A stretch of 64,000 bases of DNA from Poriferisodalis sp965237655 (GCF_965237655.1 NZ_CBDEGB010000001.1:248001-312000); one strand, 5' to 3'; positions 34,248 through 43,081 are shown, numbered from the stretch's first letter. Numbers and translations are program-made. Notes: generated by a model not told the origin, from the letters alone.

Positions 34248-35261
34248 TCAGATGGCAAGCAGACCCAGCCCCCACATCCAAACCAGCGCGGTCACGCTCA
34301 GCGAATCGATCCTGCGCACTGCCCACTCCCCACTCAGTCGCAGCCACGCCCGTTCACGCGCTCGGGGGCGCTGGCCTGCTCGGGAATCGGCCGGTGCTTG
34401 GTTCGCGGAGTTCGGCGAATCCGCCAGCCGGCGCCGCGGCCGCGCCGCGAAGGCCGTCATGGGCCGGGCTACGGCGGGTCCGATCGCCAGTGTCAGCGCG
34501 GCAAGCGCACCGAACTCGATGACGTCAGAGGGTGCGAACGGCGGCACGCTCAGACCGGTCAGCGCAAAGATGGTGATCACGGCTCCGACCAGTCCCACAA
34601 ACGGGCCCCGCACTCCCGGTGGCCGCCCCGCCGCTGTGAGGTGAGCGCCCGCGTCGTAGGCAGCCGCAGCAGTTACCAGCACCAGGGTCGCACCGAGCGA
34701 GTACCGAGCAATCGCTGCCGAGCACGCGGCGGCGACCCCGACGTGCATCCAGGTGCGAATCAACAGTCCTGCACGAGCCAGAACAGCCGGTGGCAGTGCA
34801 TGTGCTCTGGCGGTCGCGCCGGCGCTGCCGCGGCTGGCTCGCAACGCCCCAACCACGATGAAGCTGGCAATGACCGCCGCGCCGAGCACCGCGCCCGCGA
34901 GCCGTGTGTCGAGGACGCCCGCGAATCCAACTGCGCCAGCGAGCGCGGCAGCCGGCAATCGATGGTTTACCTCGAGCGTGGCCGGCGCGGCAGGTTTGTC
35001 ATCGCCGTGCCGCTGGGACATTGCGTCGGCGCGGCCGCGAACGCTCGCTGCTTGCCAGGCACCAAGCACGGCAATCGCCGTCATGAACAGCCCAAACGTC
35101 AACGCCCCTGCCCAGATGGCTGCCACTTGCGCGGCGTACCACAGGATTCCCGCACCGATGCTGGCGTCACGCAACGCCACTGCGGGACCGAGCCACAGCA
35201 CGGCTGGCGGGATGTGCGCCGGTGCTCGGGGAGGCGCCGCCACCGTGCCGCCGCTGCTCAA
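34248..35261 (-). CDS. multi-pass membrane protein, possibly CdsA-like
   Basis: A 337-aa protein with about eight membrane segments across residues 20-270. YDAGAHLTAAGRPPGVRGPF resembles the YD.G....G motif of phosphatidate cytidylyltransferases, but the rest is too diverged to be sure. The C terminus carries a basic loop and one last helix. Its ATG overlaps the stop of the MoaD/ThiS-like gene (ATGA). Call the function unknown. Confidence 0.7.
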   Translation of the reverse strand: MSSGGTVAAPPRAPAHIPPAVLWLGPAVALRDASIGAGILWYAAQVAAIWAGALTFGLFMTAIAVLGAWQAASVRGRADAMSQRHGDDKPAAPATLEVNHRLPAAALAGAVGFAGVLDTRLAGAVLGAAVIASFIVVGALRASRGSAGATARAHALPPAVLARAGLLIRTWMHVGVAAACSAAIARYSLGATLVLVTAAAAYDAGAHLTAAGRPPGVRGPFVGLVGAVITIFALTGLSVPPFAPSDVIEFGALAALTLAIGPAVARPMTAFAARPRRRLADSPNSANQAPADSRAGQRPRARERAWLRLSGEWAVRRIDSLSVTALVWMWGLGLLAI

Positions 35262-35500
35262 CCGCCCGAAACCGGCGGCAGAACGGCGATCTCGTCGCCG
35301 GTGCTGAGCCGCGAGTCGGGATCTGCGGGTTCGCCGTTCAGCCAGACGCGGCTGGCGGCCAATACGGCGCTGAAACCATCGCCGAAGTTCGCCTTGGCCC
35401 AGTCGAGCGCGTCGGCGACCGATGACGCCTCGGTCTGGGTGCTGCCGACGCCGGCCGTCTCACGCGCCCCCGCAAAAAGGCGGATCGTCACCGTCGGCAT
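35258..35500 (-). CDS. MoaD/ThiS-family ubiquitin-like sulfur carrier
   Basis: An 80-aa beta-grasp protein. It begins PTVTIRLFAGARETAG and ends LSTGDEIAVLPPVSGG, with the C-terminal Gly-Gly that is activated by an E1-like enzyme. The start at ATG 35500 is chosen since the frame upstream lacks homology. It could serve molybdopterin or thiamin synthesis. No partner gene (moaE, thiG or an E1-like gene) is in the window. Confidence 0.85.
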   Translation of the reverse strand: MPTVTIRLFAGARETAGVGSTQTEASSVADALDWAKANFGDGFSAVLAASRVWLNGEPADPDSRLSTGDEIAVLPPVSGG

Positions 35501-35611
35501 CGCCGCGATGCTACCGATCGACTTTATGACAGTCGGAGGCAACAGTGTCAACGGCGGGGCCGGAGCGCCCGCTTCGGTCAGAAACCTCGGGCGTGCCAAG
35601 GCGCTCGAGCA

Positions 35612-36085
35612 TCAGCCGTATGCGGACAGCTGGCTGTCCAGGCTCCAGACCTTGACACTGACGTACGCAGTAGCTCGCTCAAATTGGTCCCGATCCACGA
35701 GGATCGCGACATCACCAGTACCCAGACGCCCATTTCCGACGAGGTCGACGAGAGTGGAACCGGTCGCGTTGCCATCCAGGAGTTCCTGAACGAATTCCTC
35801 ATTCCAGACCGTGGCACGGAGTATCCACGGCAGCACACCCGACTGAACCGCCTCCAACACGCCCGCGAGTTTTTCAGCGAAGCGGCGGCGATCGCTGGGT
35901 AGCTGGGCGATGCGGTTGCCGGTCTCAACGATTGCCGTCACGGGAATCTCGAACTGCTGACCCGCACTTGTCCTTTGGTCGAACTCCGCGGCGATCTCGC
36001 GAGCAGCTTCGTCGCCGTCTATGCCGATCAAGCGAAGGAGCACGGACGTGTCGACAAAGACAGCCTTGCGGGGATCCATCGGCAA
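35612..36085 (-). CDS. PIN-domain protein paired with an AAA ATPase
   Basis: A 157-aa PIN protein. D12 in AVFVDTSVLLRL is the first catalytic residue, Glu in IVETGNRIAQL the second, and GTGDVAILVDRD the third and fourth. The ATG is immediately after the stop of the AAA ATPase gene on the same strand, so both are translated together. No VapB-like antitoxin gene is present, so this is not an ordinary vapBC. Confidence 0.82.
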   Translation of the reverse strand: MPMDPRKAVFVDTSVLLRLIGIDGDEAAREIAAEFDQRTSAGQQFEIPVTAIVETGNRIAQLPSDRRRFAEKLAGVLEAVQSGVLPWILRATVWNEEFVQELLDGNATGSTLVDLVGNGRLGTGDVAILVDRDQFERATAYVSVKVWSLDSQLSAYG

Positions 36086-37393
36086 TCAAAATCCGAGGAC
36101 ATCCACGAGGGAACGTTGCTCGGTCGCCAATTGTTCCTGTGGCCTCAATCGGTCCCTCACAGCCGCAGAGCCCAAGGGACCGCGCCCAACCACCTCGAAA
36201 TAATCGGGAAAGTCAGTCAGCTTCGTGGGTTGGCTCCAGCCGTCGTCATCGCGACTGCACACGATGACGCCCCGGTGATCCTCTCCGAGCAGCGCGTCGA
36301 GAATCGCCGGACTGTGCGTCGTTGCCAAGGTCCGTACACCTGATTCGGCAGACTCCTTCAGCCGATCAAGGAGCAGCGCTGCTTGTGACGGGTGCAGGCC
36401 ATTCTCAATCTCTTCAACAACCAGCAGTCGTTCGGCGCGCGCCACCTCGTCCTCATCGCCAACACTCTGTGGCCGGTCGAGCAGCGCCGCGGCTATAGCC
36501 AAGAATCTGAGCGTGCCGTCGCTCATCAATCGTGCCGGGACGGAACGGACCGTGGAACCAATCTCCTCCTGAATGGTCGCCATCACGTCGCCGAGTTCGC
36601 TGCGCACGGTACCGAGTTCGGAAACCTGAGCTTCAGAAAGCGATTCGGTCATTTCGCGCAGTATCAACTGCGTCGAAGGATCGAGCGACAATTCGGCAAG
36701 CACTGCTGAGAGGTTGTCAGCGTTCCTGCGCAGATTGATGTCCTTCTCGGGGACGTACTCACGCATCTGGTGGGGCACAGGGTCGAGAATGAAGACCCCA
36801 GACATCGCTTCAAGCATCTGCTCGGCGATGTTCCGAACGTGTCGCCCTGCCTGTGAAGTTGCAGGCACTCGGGTCGCCGCCTGCGCAGTGAGCAGTTGCG
36901 TGGCACGAAACGTGACCGCTGGATTCGGCCCCTGCTTGCGATTGTCCCAGCGTGCGACGATGTCCCCAGAATCAGGTCGCGGAGGATCCGTTTTCAACAG
37001 ATCCTGTAGTTCGCCCTTGCGCGGACCGCCCCGCCGCCTAGTCCAAAGATTCTCGCTGACAACTTGAACGGTGGGACGTACTGCGACCTCGAGATCCAAG
37101 TAGTACGCGACTCGGTCAATGATCGCGGCGCACCCAATTCGAAAGGAATCCTCACCCACTGGCGCGCAGCCCTCAGAGCCCCCGCGTACAAGAGGCCCGT
37201 CGCGCGTGCCGTCGAGTGCCTCCCGGATGGGAACACCACTAGCAAGCGCTGACAGAACGGCCAAGGCATCGATGACGTTTGACTTTCCGCTTCCGTTGCG
37301 ACCGACAAGCAAGGTGAGCGGACCCAACTGCACGTAAGAGTCACGGACGCTCTTGAACGCCGGGATTCGAAGCTGCGCGAGCCTGGCGGCCAT
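36086..37393 (-). CDS. AAA-family ATPase (AAA_21/OLD-like)
   Basis: A 435-aa ABC/SMC-type ATPase. Walker A GRNGSGKS is at 31-38. The long middle is variable. RLMSDGTLRFLAIAAALL is the signature motif, LLVVEEIENGLHPSQA is Walker B with Glu, and LATTHSPAILDAL the His switch. I start at ATG 37393 (MAARLAQLRIPAFKSV); the frame upstream is antisense to the phosphatase gene. It is followed with no gap by the PIN-domain gene, a two-gene unit resembling defence ATPase-effector pairs. Confidence 0.88.
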   Translation of the reverse strand: MAARLAQLRIPAFKSVRDSYVQLGPLTLLVGRNGSGKSNVIDALAVLSALASGVPIREALDGTRDGPLVRGGSEGCAPVGEDSFRIGCAAIIDRVAYYLDLEVAVRPTVQVVSENLWTRRRGGPRKGELQDLLKTDPPRPDSGDIVARWDNRKQGPNPAVTFRATQLLTAQAATRVPATSQAGRHVRNIAEQMLEAMSGVFILDPVPHQMREYVPEKDINLRRNADNLSAVLAELSLDPSTQLILREMTESLSEAQVSELGTVRSELGDVMATIQEEIGSTVRSVPARLMSDGTLRFLAIAAALLDRPQSVGDEDEVARAERLLVVEEIENGLHPSQAALLLDRLKESAESGVRTLATTHSPAILDALLGEDHRGVIVCSRDDDGWSQPTKLTDFPDYFEVVGRGPLGSAAVRDRLRPQEQLATEQRSLVDVLGF

Positions 37394-37514
37394 GCAAAGA
37401 AGCGTACCGACGTCTCGGTAGGCAACTTTGAGCGCTGACGGGACTGATGAGGCCGGCAGCACGACTGCCGGTTGTCCACGGATGGCATCGCGGCCGCCGC
37501 TACGGTCAGGCGCC

Positions 37515-38219
37515 GTGACACAGCATTCAGAGTTGCTGGCGGTGCGCCATGGCCAGTCCGAGTGGAATCTGCGCGGCCGCTGGCAGGGACAGGCCGACCC
37601 ACCTCTGACAGGTCTCGGAGAACGGCAAGCGGAGATTGCCGCCGACGCCCTGGCAACAGCGCTCGCAGCTGCGGACGACAGTTGGCGCACCCCCGTGATG
37701 GGTGGTCGCGACCTGCACACCGGTCGAGGGGCCTTCGATCGGCCGACATTCGACCTCATCGTGTCCAGCGACCTACAGCGGGCACGCCGGACCGCCGAGA
37801 TCATCGCGAAGCAGCTCGGCGTCAGCGACGTCGTGGCCGACGAATCATTGCGTGAGCGCAGCGCGGGTCCCTGGGAGGGCCTCACCCGGGCCGAGATCGA
37901 CGAGGGCTGGCCGGGCGACGTCGCTGCCCGGCGGTGGCCGCCCGGTTTCGAGTCAGAAGACAGCATTGCCCGACGCCTGCTGCCCGCGCTGCAGCGACAC
38001 CTGTCGGTCTGCGGCCCGGTGCTGCTCGTCGGACATGCCGGCGTGCTCAAGACCATCGATGCCCGCGTCGGTCTCGGCGACGAGCGGGTGCCGAACCTGG
38101 CAGGACGGTGGTTCTGGCTTGACGGAGCCGCTGCAGATGCGAAGTGGTCGTGGGATCAGCTTGAGCCCCGCAACAGAGTCGAGTTGGTGTCCTCCGACGT
38201 CGACCTCATGATCGAGTAG
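37515..38219 (+). CDS. histidine phosphatase family protein
   Basis: A 234-aa phosphoglycerate-mutase-like enzyme. LLAVRHGQSEWNLRGRWQG is the RHG catalytic motif, SSDLQRARRTAEIIA the second, ERSAGPWEGL the acid segment, and VGHAGVLKTI the second His. I start at GTG 37515 (TQHSELLAVRHG) as upstream residues are not conserved. It may be a phosphatase of sugar phosphates or cofactors; substrate unknown. Confidence 0.88.
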   Translation: MTQHSELLAVRHGQSEWNLRGRWQGQADPPLTGLGERQAEIAADALATALAAADDSWRTPVMGGRDLHTGRGAFDRPTFDLIVSSDLQRARRTAEIIAKQLGVSDVVADESLRERSAGPWEGLTRAEIDEGWPGDVAARRWPPGFESEDSIARRLLPALQRHLSVCGPVLLVGHAGVLKTIDARVGLGDERVPNLAGRWFWLDGAAADAKWSWDQLEPRNRVELVSSDVDLMIE

Positions 38220-38258
38220 CTGCGCCCATTTGCTTCGGCGCGCGCTCGGGACCTGTCG

Positions 38259-38504
38259 TCAGCGCTCAACAAGCCAGGACGTTGCAGCTGCGGGGTCGAC
38301 ATTGGCGTCCGCCAGCAGGCCCAAGGTCCGTTCAGCTCGTGCAAGGTCGTCCTCCATGGCGTCGAGCTCAGCGTCGTTCAGCAGCTCCGACCCCGTCGGC
38401 GAAGTTTGCGCAGAGACCAGTGGAGACGACTCTTCGGGCACCGACGTCAGGCTAGAGCGAGAATCCTCGCCAGTAGCCTCGACACGAGTGCCGGAGCGCC
38501 GCAT
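38259..38504 (-). CDS. small acidic protein, unknown
   Basis: An 81-aa frame. The C-terminal half ELDAMEDDLARAERTLGLLA looks helical and amphipathic; the N-terminal half is Ser-rich and probably disordered. It converges with the phosphatase gene and ends 40 nt from it. No family recognised; it could be spurious. Confidence 0.45.
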   Translation of the reverse strand: MRRSGTRVEATGEDSRSSLTSVPEESSPLVSAQTSPTGSELLNDAELDAMEDDLARAERTLGLLADANVDPAAATSWLVER

Positions 38505-38521
38505 CGGTGCCTGCGGACGTC

Positions 38522-38594
38522 GGGCCGCTAGCTCATCGGGTAGAGCAGGGGACTTTTAATCCCAAGGTGCCGGGTTCGAGCCCCGGGCGGCCTA
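38522..38594 (+). tRNA. tRNA-Lys (anticodon TTT)
   Basis: The acceptor halves GGGCCGC and GCGGCCT pair, the D stem is GCTC/GAGC, the anticodon loop CTTTTAA reads TTT, and the T arm is CCGGGTTCGAGCCCCGG. CCA is not fully encoded (ACC follows). It is the head of a series of tRNA-like repeats. Confidence 0.92.
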
Positions 38595-38596
38595 CC

Positions 38597-38890
38597 GTCG
38601 ACAAGAGCGTCATGACATCGAGCCGCTAACCCATCGGGTAGAGCAGGCCCCTACCAACCCCAAGATGCCGGGTTCGAGCCCCGGGCGGCCTACCGTCGAC
38701 AAGAGCGTCATGACATCGAGCCGCTAACCCATCGGGTAGAGCAGGCCCCTACCAACCCCAAGATGCCGGGTTCGAGCCCCGGGCGGCCTACCGTCGACAA
38801 GAGCGTCATGACATCGAGCCGCTAACCCATCGGGTAGAGCAGGCCCCTACCAACCCCAAGATGCCGGGTTCGAGCCCCGGGCGGCCTACC
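38597..38890 (+). repeat. three tandem 98-bp repeats containing a degenerate tRNA-like sequence
   Basis: Units begin at 38597, 38695 and 38793 (GTCGACAAGAGCG) and are identical. Each is about 25 nt of spacer plus a 73-nt copy related to the tRNA-Lys. The T arm and acceptor 3' half are unchanged, but the D stem is broken (GCTC to ACCC) and the anticodon arm reads GGCCCCTACCAACCCC and cannot pair. They are not functional canonical tRNAs. Confidence 0.9.
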
Positions 38891-38935
38891 GCAACGACCA
38901 CGGCAGTAGCTGGAGCCTCACCTACAGTGCTCGCC

Positions 38936-39373
38936 GTGGTGGCTGTGCCGATTCGACGCCTCGACCCCGACCTTCCGCTGCCGGCCTATGCCAAGCCGGG
39001 TGACGCGGGATGCGACCTGCTTGCCGCCGAGACGGTCACGCTCGCTCCGGGCGGGGGCCGGGCCATGGTCCCGACGGGCATCGCCGTGGCGATCCCGCCC
39101 GGTTATGCGGGCTTCGTGCAGCCCCGAAGCGGGCTGGCGATGCGGCACGGGGTCACATGCGTGAACTCGCCCGGCCTGATCGACAGCGGCTACCGCGATG
39201 AGCTGCGCGTGTTGCTGCTGAACACCGATCCCACCGAGCCGTACGAGATCCAGCGCGGCGATCGGATCGCGCAGCTGGTCATCCAGCGCGTCGAGAGGGC
39301 CGAGTGGGAAGAGGTGGAGGCACTCGACGAGACCGAGCGGGGTCTCGAAGGCTTCGGACACTCGGGACGCTGA
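38936..39373 (+). CDS. dut: dUTP diphosphatase
   Basis: A 145-aa trimeric dUTPase. DAGCDLLAAE is motif 1, PRSGLAMRHG motif 2, the uracil loop NSPGLIDSGYRDELRV motif 3, GDRIAQLVIQRV motif 4, and the flexible GLEGFGHSGR tail motif 5. I start at GTG 38936 (VVAVPIRRLDPD); the frame upstream runs into the tRNA-like repeats. GTG 38939 is also possible. It removes dUTP and supplies dUMP. Confidence 0.95.
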   Translation: MVAVPIRRLDPDLPLPAYAKPGDAGCDLLAAETVTLAPGGGRAMVPTGIAVAIPPGYAGFVQPRSGLAMRHGVTCVNSPGLIDSGYRDELRVLLLNTDPTEPYEIQRGDRIAQLVIQRVERAEWEEVEALDETERGLEGFGHSGR

Positions 39374-39430
39374 GCCTGGCCGCTGACCCTCCCATCATGA
39401 CTGTCACACCCCCTCAGTAGTCATGACGCC

Positions 39431-39724
39431 ATGACGACGAAGCCACCGACACAGCCGCCGCTCACGCTGTTCGATGTCTCGCAGTTCAAGTTCGAGGCCG
39501 ATCCCGACACGAAGACGCCGACTCGTCACGCCGCACGGGGGCCGCACGCCCGTGTGTTCGCCTCCGCGATTGCCGCCAGGAGTATCGCTGTCGACGCCGA
39601 TGCGGCGAAGGCCCGCAGGCGGCGCGCTCGGGCACGGCTTGCGAAGCGTCGCTATCTCGCAGACAGCGAGAGCTACGAGCGCATCGAGCAGGCCCGCCGG
39701 GGGCTGCACCTCGTGGCCGATTGA
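39431..39724 (+). CDS. small basic protein, unknown
   Basis: A 97-aa protein. The middle and C-terminal part, ARRRRARARLAKRRYLADSE, is a charged helix. Its N terminus PPLTLFDVSQFKFEADPDTK resembles no family known to me. It follows dut by 58 nt on the same strand with an ATG. Moderately likely to be real. Confidence 0.5.
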   Translation: MTTKPPTQPPLTLFDVSQFKFEADPDTKTPTRHAARGPHARVFASAIAARSIAVDADAAKARRRRARARLAKRRYLADSESYERIEQARRGLHLVAD

Positions 39725-39805
39725 GCCAAGCCGATTGAGTCGGCATCGTTTGTCGAGCACACTGGTTCGGGGACTTGGAGGGTCAATGCGCGGCCGGCGT
39801 GACCG

Positions 39806-40870
39806 TCAGGCGCCTGGCGGCGATTCGTTCTCAAACAGCGCAAGCGCCAAGCTGAGCTGCTCGTCCGTGCCCAGCATGACCAGCTCGTCGTTCACCGCGA
39901 GTTGATGGCCGCCCTGGGGGTTGGTGAGCCAGCGGCCGCCACGATGGATTGCCAGCATGCCGCAGCCCGTGCGCTGCGTCAGCTGGAGTTCTGACAGGGG
40001 CCGGCCCACGAAGCGGCTGTCCTCGGGAATTCGGTGCTCGAGCAGACGTACGTCCTGGTCGGTCCGGCGGAGGACTTCTTCGAAATAACCGGCCACGCCA
40101 GGCCGCAAGGCAATCGCGGCCATGCGCGAACCGCCGATCTGGTGCGGGTTGATCACGCGGTTCGCTCCCGCCTGGCGCAGTTTCGGCACCGCACCCGCCG
40201 AGTTCGCCCGGGCCACGATGAACAGCCCCGGGCACAGCGAGCGGGCACTCAAGGCAACGTAGAGATTGTCGACGTCGGAATCGAGCGCCAGCACCATCGA
40301 CCTGGCGCGCTCGATGCCCGCGTCATGCAAGGTGCGGTCGTTCGTGGCGTCGCCGAGTACGAGAACGCGATCCTCATCGCTGATGTCGGGATCCCGATCG
40401 ATGATCACGACTTCTGTGCCGCCGTCGTCCATGGCCGCAGCAATTGCCCGGCCTACTTGGCCATAGCCGCAGATGACCGAATGACCGGAGAGATTGTCAA
40501 TGGAGCGCTGCATGCGCCGCCTCCTGAACTGGTCGTCGAGCCGTCCCTCGAACAGCATTTCAATGACGACACCAATCGTGTACAGCGAGGTGCCGGTGCC
40601 GAGCAGGATGAGAGCGATCGTGAACAGCTGGTAGCGACCGCCCACGTTTTCGGGGTCGCCGTAGCCCACCGTCGAGATCGTGATGACCGTCTGGTAGAGC
40701 GCGTCCAGCACGTCGAGCCCCAGCAGCACATAGCCCGTCGTGCCGGCCACCAAGATGATGAAGAGGACGGCGAGGCCTGCGAGGAGCCGCTGACTGGGCT
40801 CAAGCCCGGACGACGTGAGCCGTCGCCCTGGGCCCTGGCGCGACAGTCTCGTGCGAGACAGGCCCTTCAT
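39806..40870 (-). CDS. potassium channel with RCK (TrkA) domain
   Basis: A 354-aa two-helix channel. Helix 1 is about 27-50, the pore filter TVGYGD is at 67-72, and helix 2 is about 80-105. The cytoplasmic RCK domain has the nucleotide-binding ICGYGQVGRAIAAAM (133-147) with acid DRD, and a C-terminal TrkA-C domain with FVGRPLSELQL. I start at ATG 40870 because upstream residues are antisense to orn. It likely gates K+ flow in response to ligands. Confidence 0.9.
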   Translation of the reverse strand: MKGLSRTRLSRQGPGRRLTSSGLEPSQRLLAGLAVLFIILVAGTTGYVLLGLDVLDALYQTVITISTVGYGDPENVGGRYQLFTIALILLGTGTSLYTIGVVIEMLFEGRLDDQFRRRRMQRSIDNLSGHSVICGYGQVGRAIAAAMDDGGTEVVIIDRDPDISDEDRVLVLGDATNDRTLHDAGIERARSMVLALDSDVDNLYVALSARSLCPGLFIVARANSAGAVPKLRQAGANRVINPHQIGGSRMAAIALRPGVAGYFEEVLRRTDQDVRLLEHRIPEDSRFVGRPLSELQLTQRTGCGMLAIHRGGRWLTNPQGGHQLAVNDELVMLGTDEQLSLALALFENESPPGA

Positions 40871-40921
40871 CGCCTGCACGCTAGAACGGCCAGCACCCTC
40901 CGTCGTGCCTACGATGCAGCC

Positions 40922-41524
40922 GTGCTGGTCTGGCTGGACCTCGAGATGACCGGGCTGGATCATCGCCGCCATCGCATCGTGGAGATCGCGACGGTCATCA
41001 CCGATGACTCGCTCGAGGTCGTTGCCACGGGCCCGTCGCTGGTGATCGGAGCATCGCGGGCAGACCTGGAGGCGATGGACCCTGAGGTGCACAAGATGCA
41101 CACGGCCACTGGGCTGCTCGATGAGATCGGGGCCTCGCAGCTCACCGTGGCCGAAGCACAAGAACGAACGCTCGCATTCGTGACCGAGCACGTTCCCGAG
41201 CCCCGCACAGCGCCGCTGTGCGGCAACTCGATCGGGACCGACCGGCGCTTCTTGGACCAGTACATGCCGGCGCTGGAAGAGCACCTGCACTACCGGGTCA
41301 TCGACGTGTCGTCGGTCAAGGAGCTCGCCAAGCGCTGGCAGCCCGAGGTGGCCGAGGCGTGGGCCGATCTGAGCAGGTCTCGTGCCAGCACCACCAAGCA
41401 TCGAGCCCTCGACGATGTGCTCGAGAGCATTGACGAGCTTCGCTTCTACCGCGAGCAGTGGCTGAGATCGAACGTGACCGAGCCTGCCGCCGGATCAGTT
41501 GCCGGACCTGACACCGGGTCCTGA
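40922..41524 (+). CDS. orn: oligoribonuclease
   Basis: A 200-aa 3'-5' exonuclease of the DEDDh group that degrades nano-RNAs and pGpG. WLDLEMTGLDHRRHRIVEIA has the first D and E, NSIGTDRRFLDQYMP the second D, and TTKHRALDDVLESIDEL the H and last D. The start is GTG 40922, close to the divergent channel gene (52 nt). The tail after VTEP is not conserved. Confidence 0.93.
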   Translation: MLVWLDLEMTGLDHRRHRIVEIATVITDDSLEVVATGPSLVIGASRADLEAMDPEVHKMHTATGLLDEIGASQLTVAEAQERTLAFVTEHVPEPRTAPLCGNSIGTDRRFLDQYMPALEEHLHYRVIDVSSVKELAKRWQPEVAEAWADLSRSRASTTKHRALDDVLESIDELRFYREQWLRSNVTEPAAGSVAGPDTGS

Positions 41525-41577
41525 CCCAGAATCGAACGCTCGTTAGAAGGATCAAGTGGCTCGCTAGCCTGCAGCCC

Positions 41578-42666
41578 GTGTCGCGTCCCACCCGCGAGGA
41601 GCAGCTGCCGCCCGACGGAAAGATCACTGAGCTCGCTCCGGACGTGCGCCGGCTGCAGCTGCCCATGACGATGCCGGGCCTCGGGCACGTCAACTGCTAC
41701 ATCCTCGACGACGACCGCGGCGTCGCCCTCGTCGATCCGGGCCTGCCCGGTCCGGCGAGCTGGAAGGCACTGATGGCTGGGCTGGCTAAAGCCGAAGTTC
41801 CGCCCGAGAGAGTCCACTCGATCATCGTCACCCACAGCCACCCGGACCACTTCGGAGCAGCGGGGCGCTTCGCTCGCGAGTTCGGCGCGGACCTGGTGAC
41901 CCATCGACGGTTCCGGCTGTGGTGGGACACGGCCGATGAGGACGAGGAAGCGCTCGAAACGGTGTCGTCCGACGGCGAGAACAACGAACTGGTCGCCGAC
42001 CCGGTGTACAGCGGGCGCGATACCGGTCCGGGCGGACCCACACCTTGGGGCGGTCAGCGCTACAAGATGCCGCTGCGCGCCAAGGTCGGGTATTTCGCGA
42101 TGCGCAACGGCTGGGGCGGTCGCTGGTTCGCCACGCCGCATCCCACCCATCGCGTGGAGGACGCCGACCGAATCAAGCTGGCGCGGCGCGAATTCGTGGC
42201 GATCCACACGCCCGGGCACACCATCGACCATCTGTGCCTGTTCGATCCTGAGGGTGGGCTGATGATCTGCGGCGACCATGTGCTGCCGACGATCACACCG
42301 CACATCTCAGGCATCACGACGGCGCGTGACCCGCTGAAGGACTTCTTCTCCAGCCTCGATCGAGTCGCCACCTTCGACGGCGTCACGATGGGCTTGCCGG
42401 CTCACGGCCAGCCCTTCACCGATCTCGTGGGTCGCGTTGGCGACATCAAGCGCCACCACAACGAGCGCCTGGACCTGCTTCGCTCCTCATCTGACCGGCT
42501 CGGACGTGCCCCCGTGCAGGACTACATGAAGCAGCTGTTCAAGGAGCGCTCGTGGGGTCCGATGGCCGAGTCAGAGACGTTCGCCCATCTCGAGCACCTC
42601 CGCTACATCGGCGAAGTCAACGTTTCCCGCCGGCCCGACAACGTCCTCGAATACGAGTTCAGCTGA
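41578..42666 (+). CDS. metallo-beta-lactamase-fold hydrolase
   Basis: A 362-aa MBL protein. Metal ligands are in VTHSHPDHFGAA (HxHxDH), HTPGHTIDHLCLF (H), GDHVLP (D) and GLPAHGQPF (H). An inserted segment of about 60 residues (about 120-180) separates the first two motifs. The N-terminal LGHVNCYILDD is the usual start of glyoxalase II-like members. The start is GTG 41578. The C-terminal helical part resembles winged-helix MBL proteins. Substrate unknown. Confidence 0.85.
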   Translation: MSRPTREEQLPPDGKITELAPDVRRLQLPMTMPGLGHVNCYILDDDRGVALVDPGLPGPASWKALMAGLAKAEVPPERVHSIIVTHSHPDHFGAAGRFAREFGADLVTHRRFRLWWDTADEDEEALETVSSDGENNELVADPVYSGRDTGPGGPTPWGGQRYKMPLRAKVGYFAMRNGWGGRWFATPHPTHRVEDADRIKLARREFVAIHTPGHTIDHLCLFDPEGGLMICGDHVLPTITPHISGITTARDPLKDFFSSLDRVATFDGVTMGLPAHGQPFTDLVGRVGDIKRHHNERLDLLRSSSDRLGRAPVQDYMKQLFKERSWGPMAESETFAHLEHLRYIGEVNVSRRPDNVLEYEFS

Positions 42667-42729
42667 GCGCCCGCGCATGGCGAAGCCCCGCTCCGCGCGG
42701 GCGACGCTGCGCGACGGGCCGAAAATAAC

Positions 42730-42759
42730 TTGACACGACCCGCAGCGACGTGGTGATCT
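42730..42759 (+). promoter_or_regulatory. candidate promoter of the whiB7-like leader
   Basis: TTGACA (42730-42735), 18 nt, then TGATCT (42754-42759), with an A-rich GAAAATAA before the -35 box. It lies about 450 nt before the whiB-like gene and just before the upstream reading frame. Confidence 0.45.
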
Positions 42760-42784
42760 TGGCGGCGCTGCGGCGTATCGTCGG

Positions 42785-43081
42785 GTGACCGCAGCTGATC
42801 ACCTGCCCCGACCATTGGCTCGATTGGATCTCCGGATGTCCGACTTCGGCACCTACAACACGGCGCGTGCCTGTAACGGCCGCGTACGGGTGCCTGCACT
42901 CGGCGCGCGCTGCGACCAGCAGCCCGTCATGTGGTGTTACGAGCGCGGCATGCCCATCTGCGGCCGCACTGCGACGGGCCCTATGCCGACGGTGTTCCGG
43001 CACGCCGTGCGCGTTTTCGGTACCCACCCGACGGCAACCATCAAGCGCCACCGCCTGCGGCCTTCGGAGTGTCTGATGTAG
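42785..43081 (+). other. upstream reading frame in the whiB7-like leader
   Basis: A frame of up to 98 codons (GTG 42785; ATG 42836 gives 81) that ends in TAG at 43079-43081, inside the loop of an antiterminator-like hairpin. It has no recognised domain and reads ARACNGRVRVPALGARC in part. Its place in the leader suggests a regulatory peptide rather than an enzyme. Confidence 0.4.

Noticed and set aside
34209..35789. 526-aa plus-strand frame
   Set aside because: It is antisense to the membrane protein and MoaD-like genes and is Arg/Pro/Gln-rich without domains.
36086..38056. 656-aa version of the AAA ATPase
   Set aside because: The first 220 residues are antisense to the histidine phosphatase gene; the family starts at 37393.
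38597..38890. CRISPR array
   Set aside because: The 98-bp units are identical end to end with no variable spacers, and each unit is related to the adjacent tRNA.
38615..38890. Three more functional tRNA genes
   Set aside because: The D stem and the anticodon stem cannot pair in any of the units.
39806..41401. 531-aa version of the K+ channel
   Set aside because: The extension is antisense to orn; the channel starts at 40870.
42785..43081. Upstream frame before whiB as a normal protein gene
   Set aside because: No family, and its end lies in overlapping hairpins; kept as a leader frame instead.
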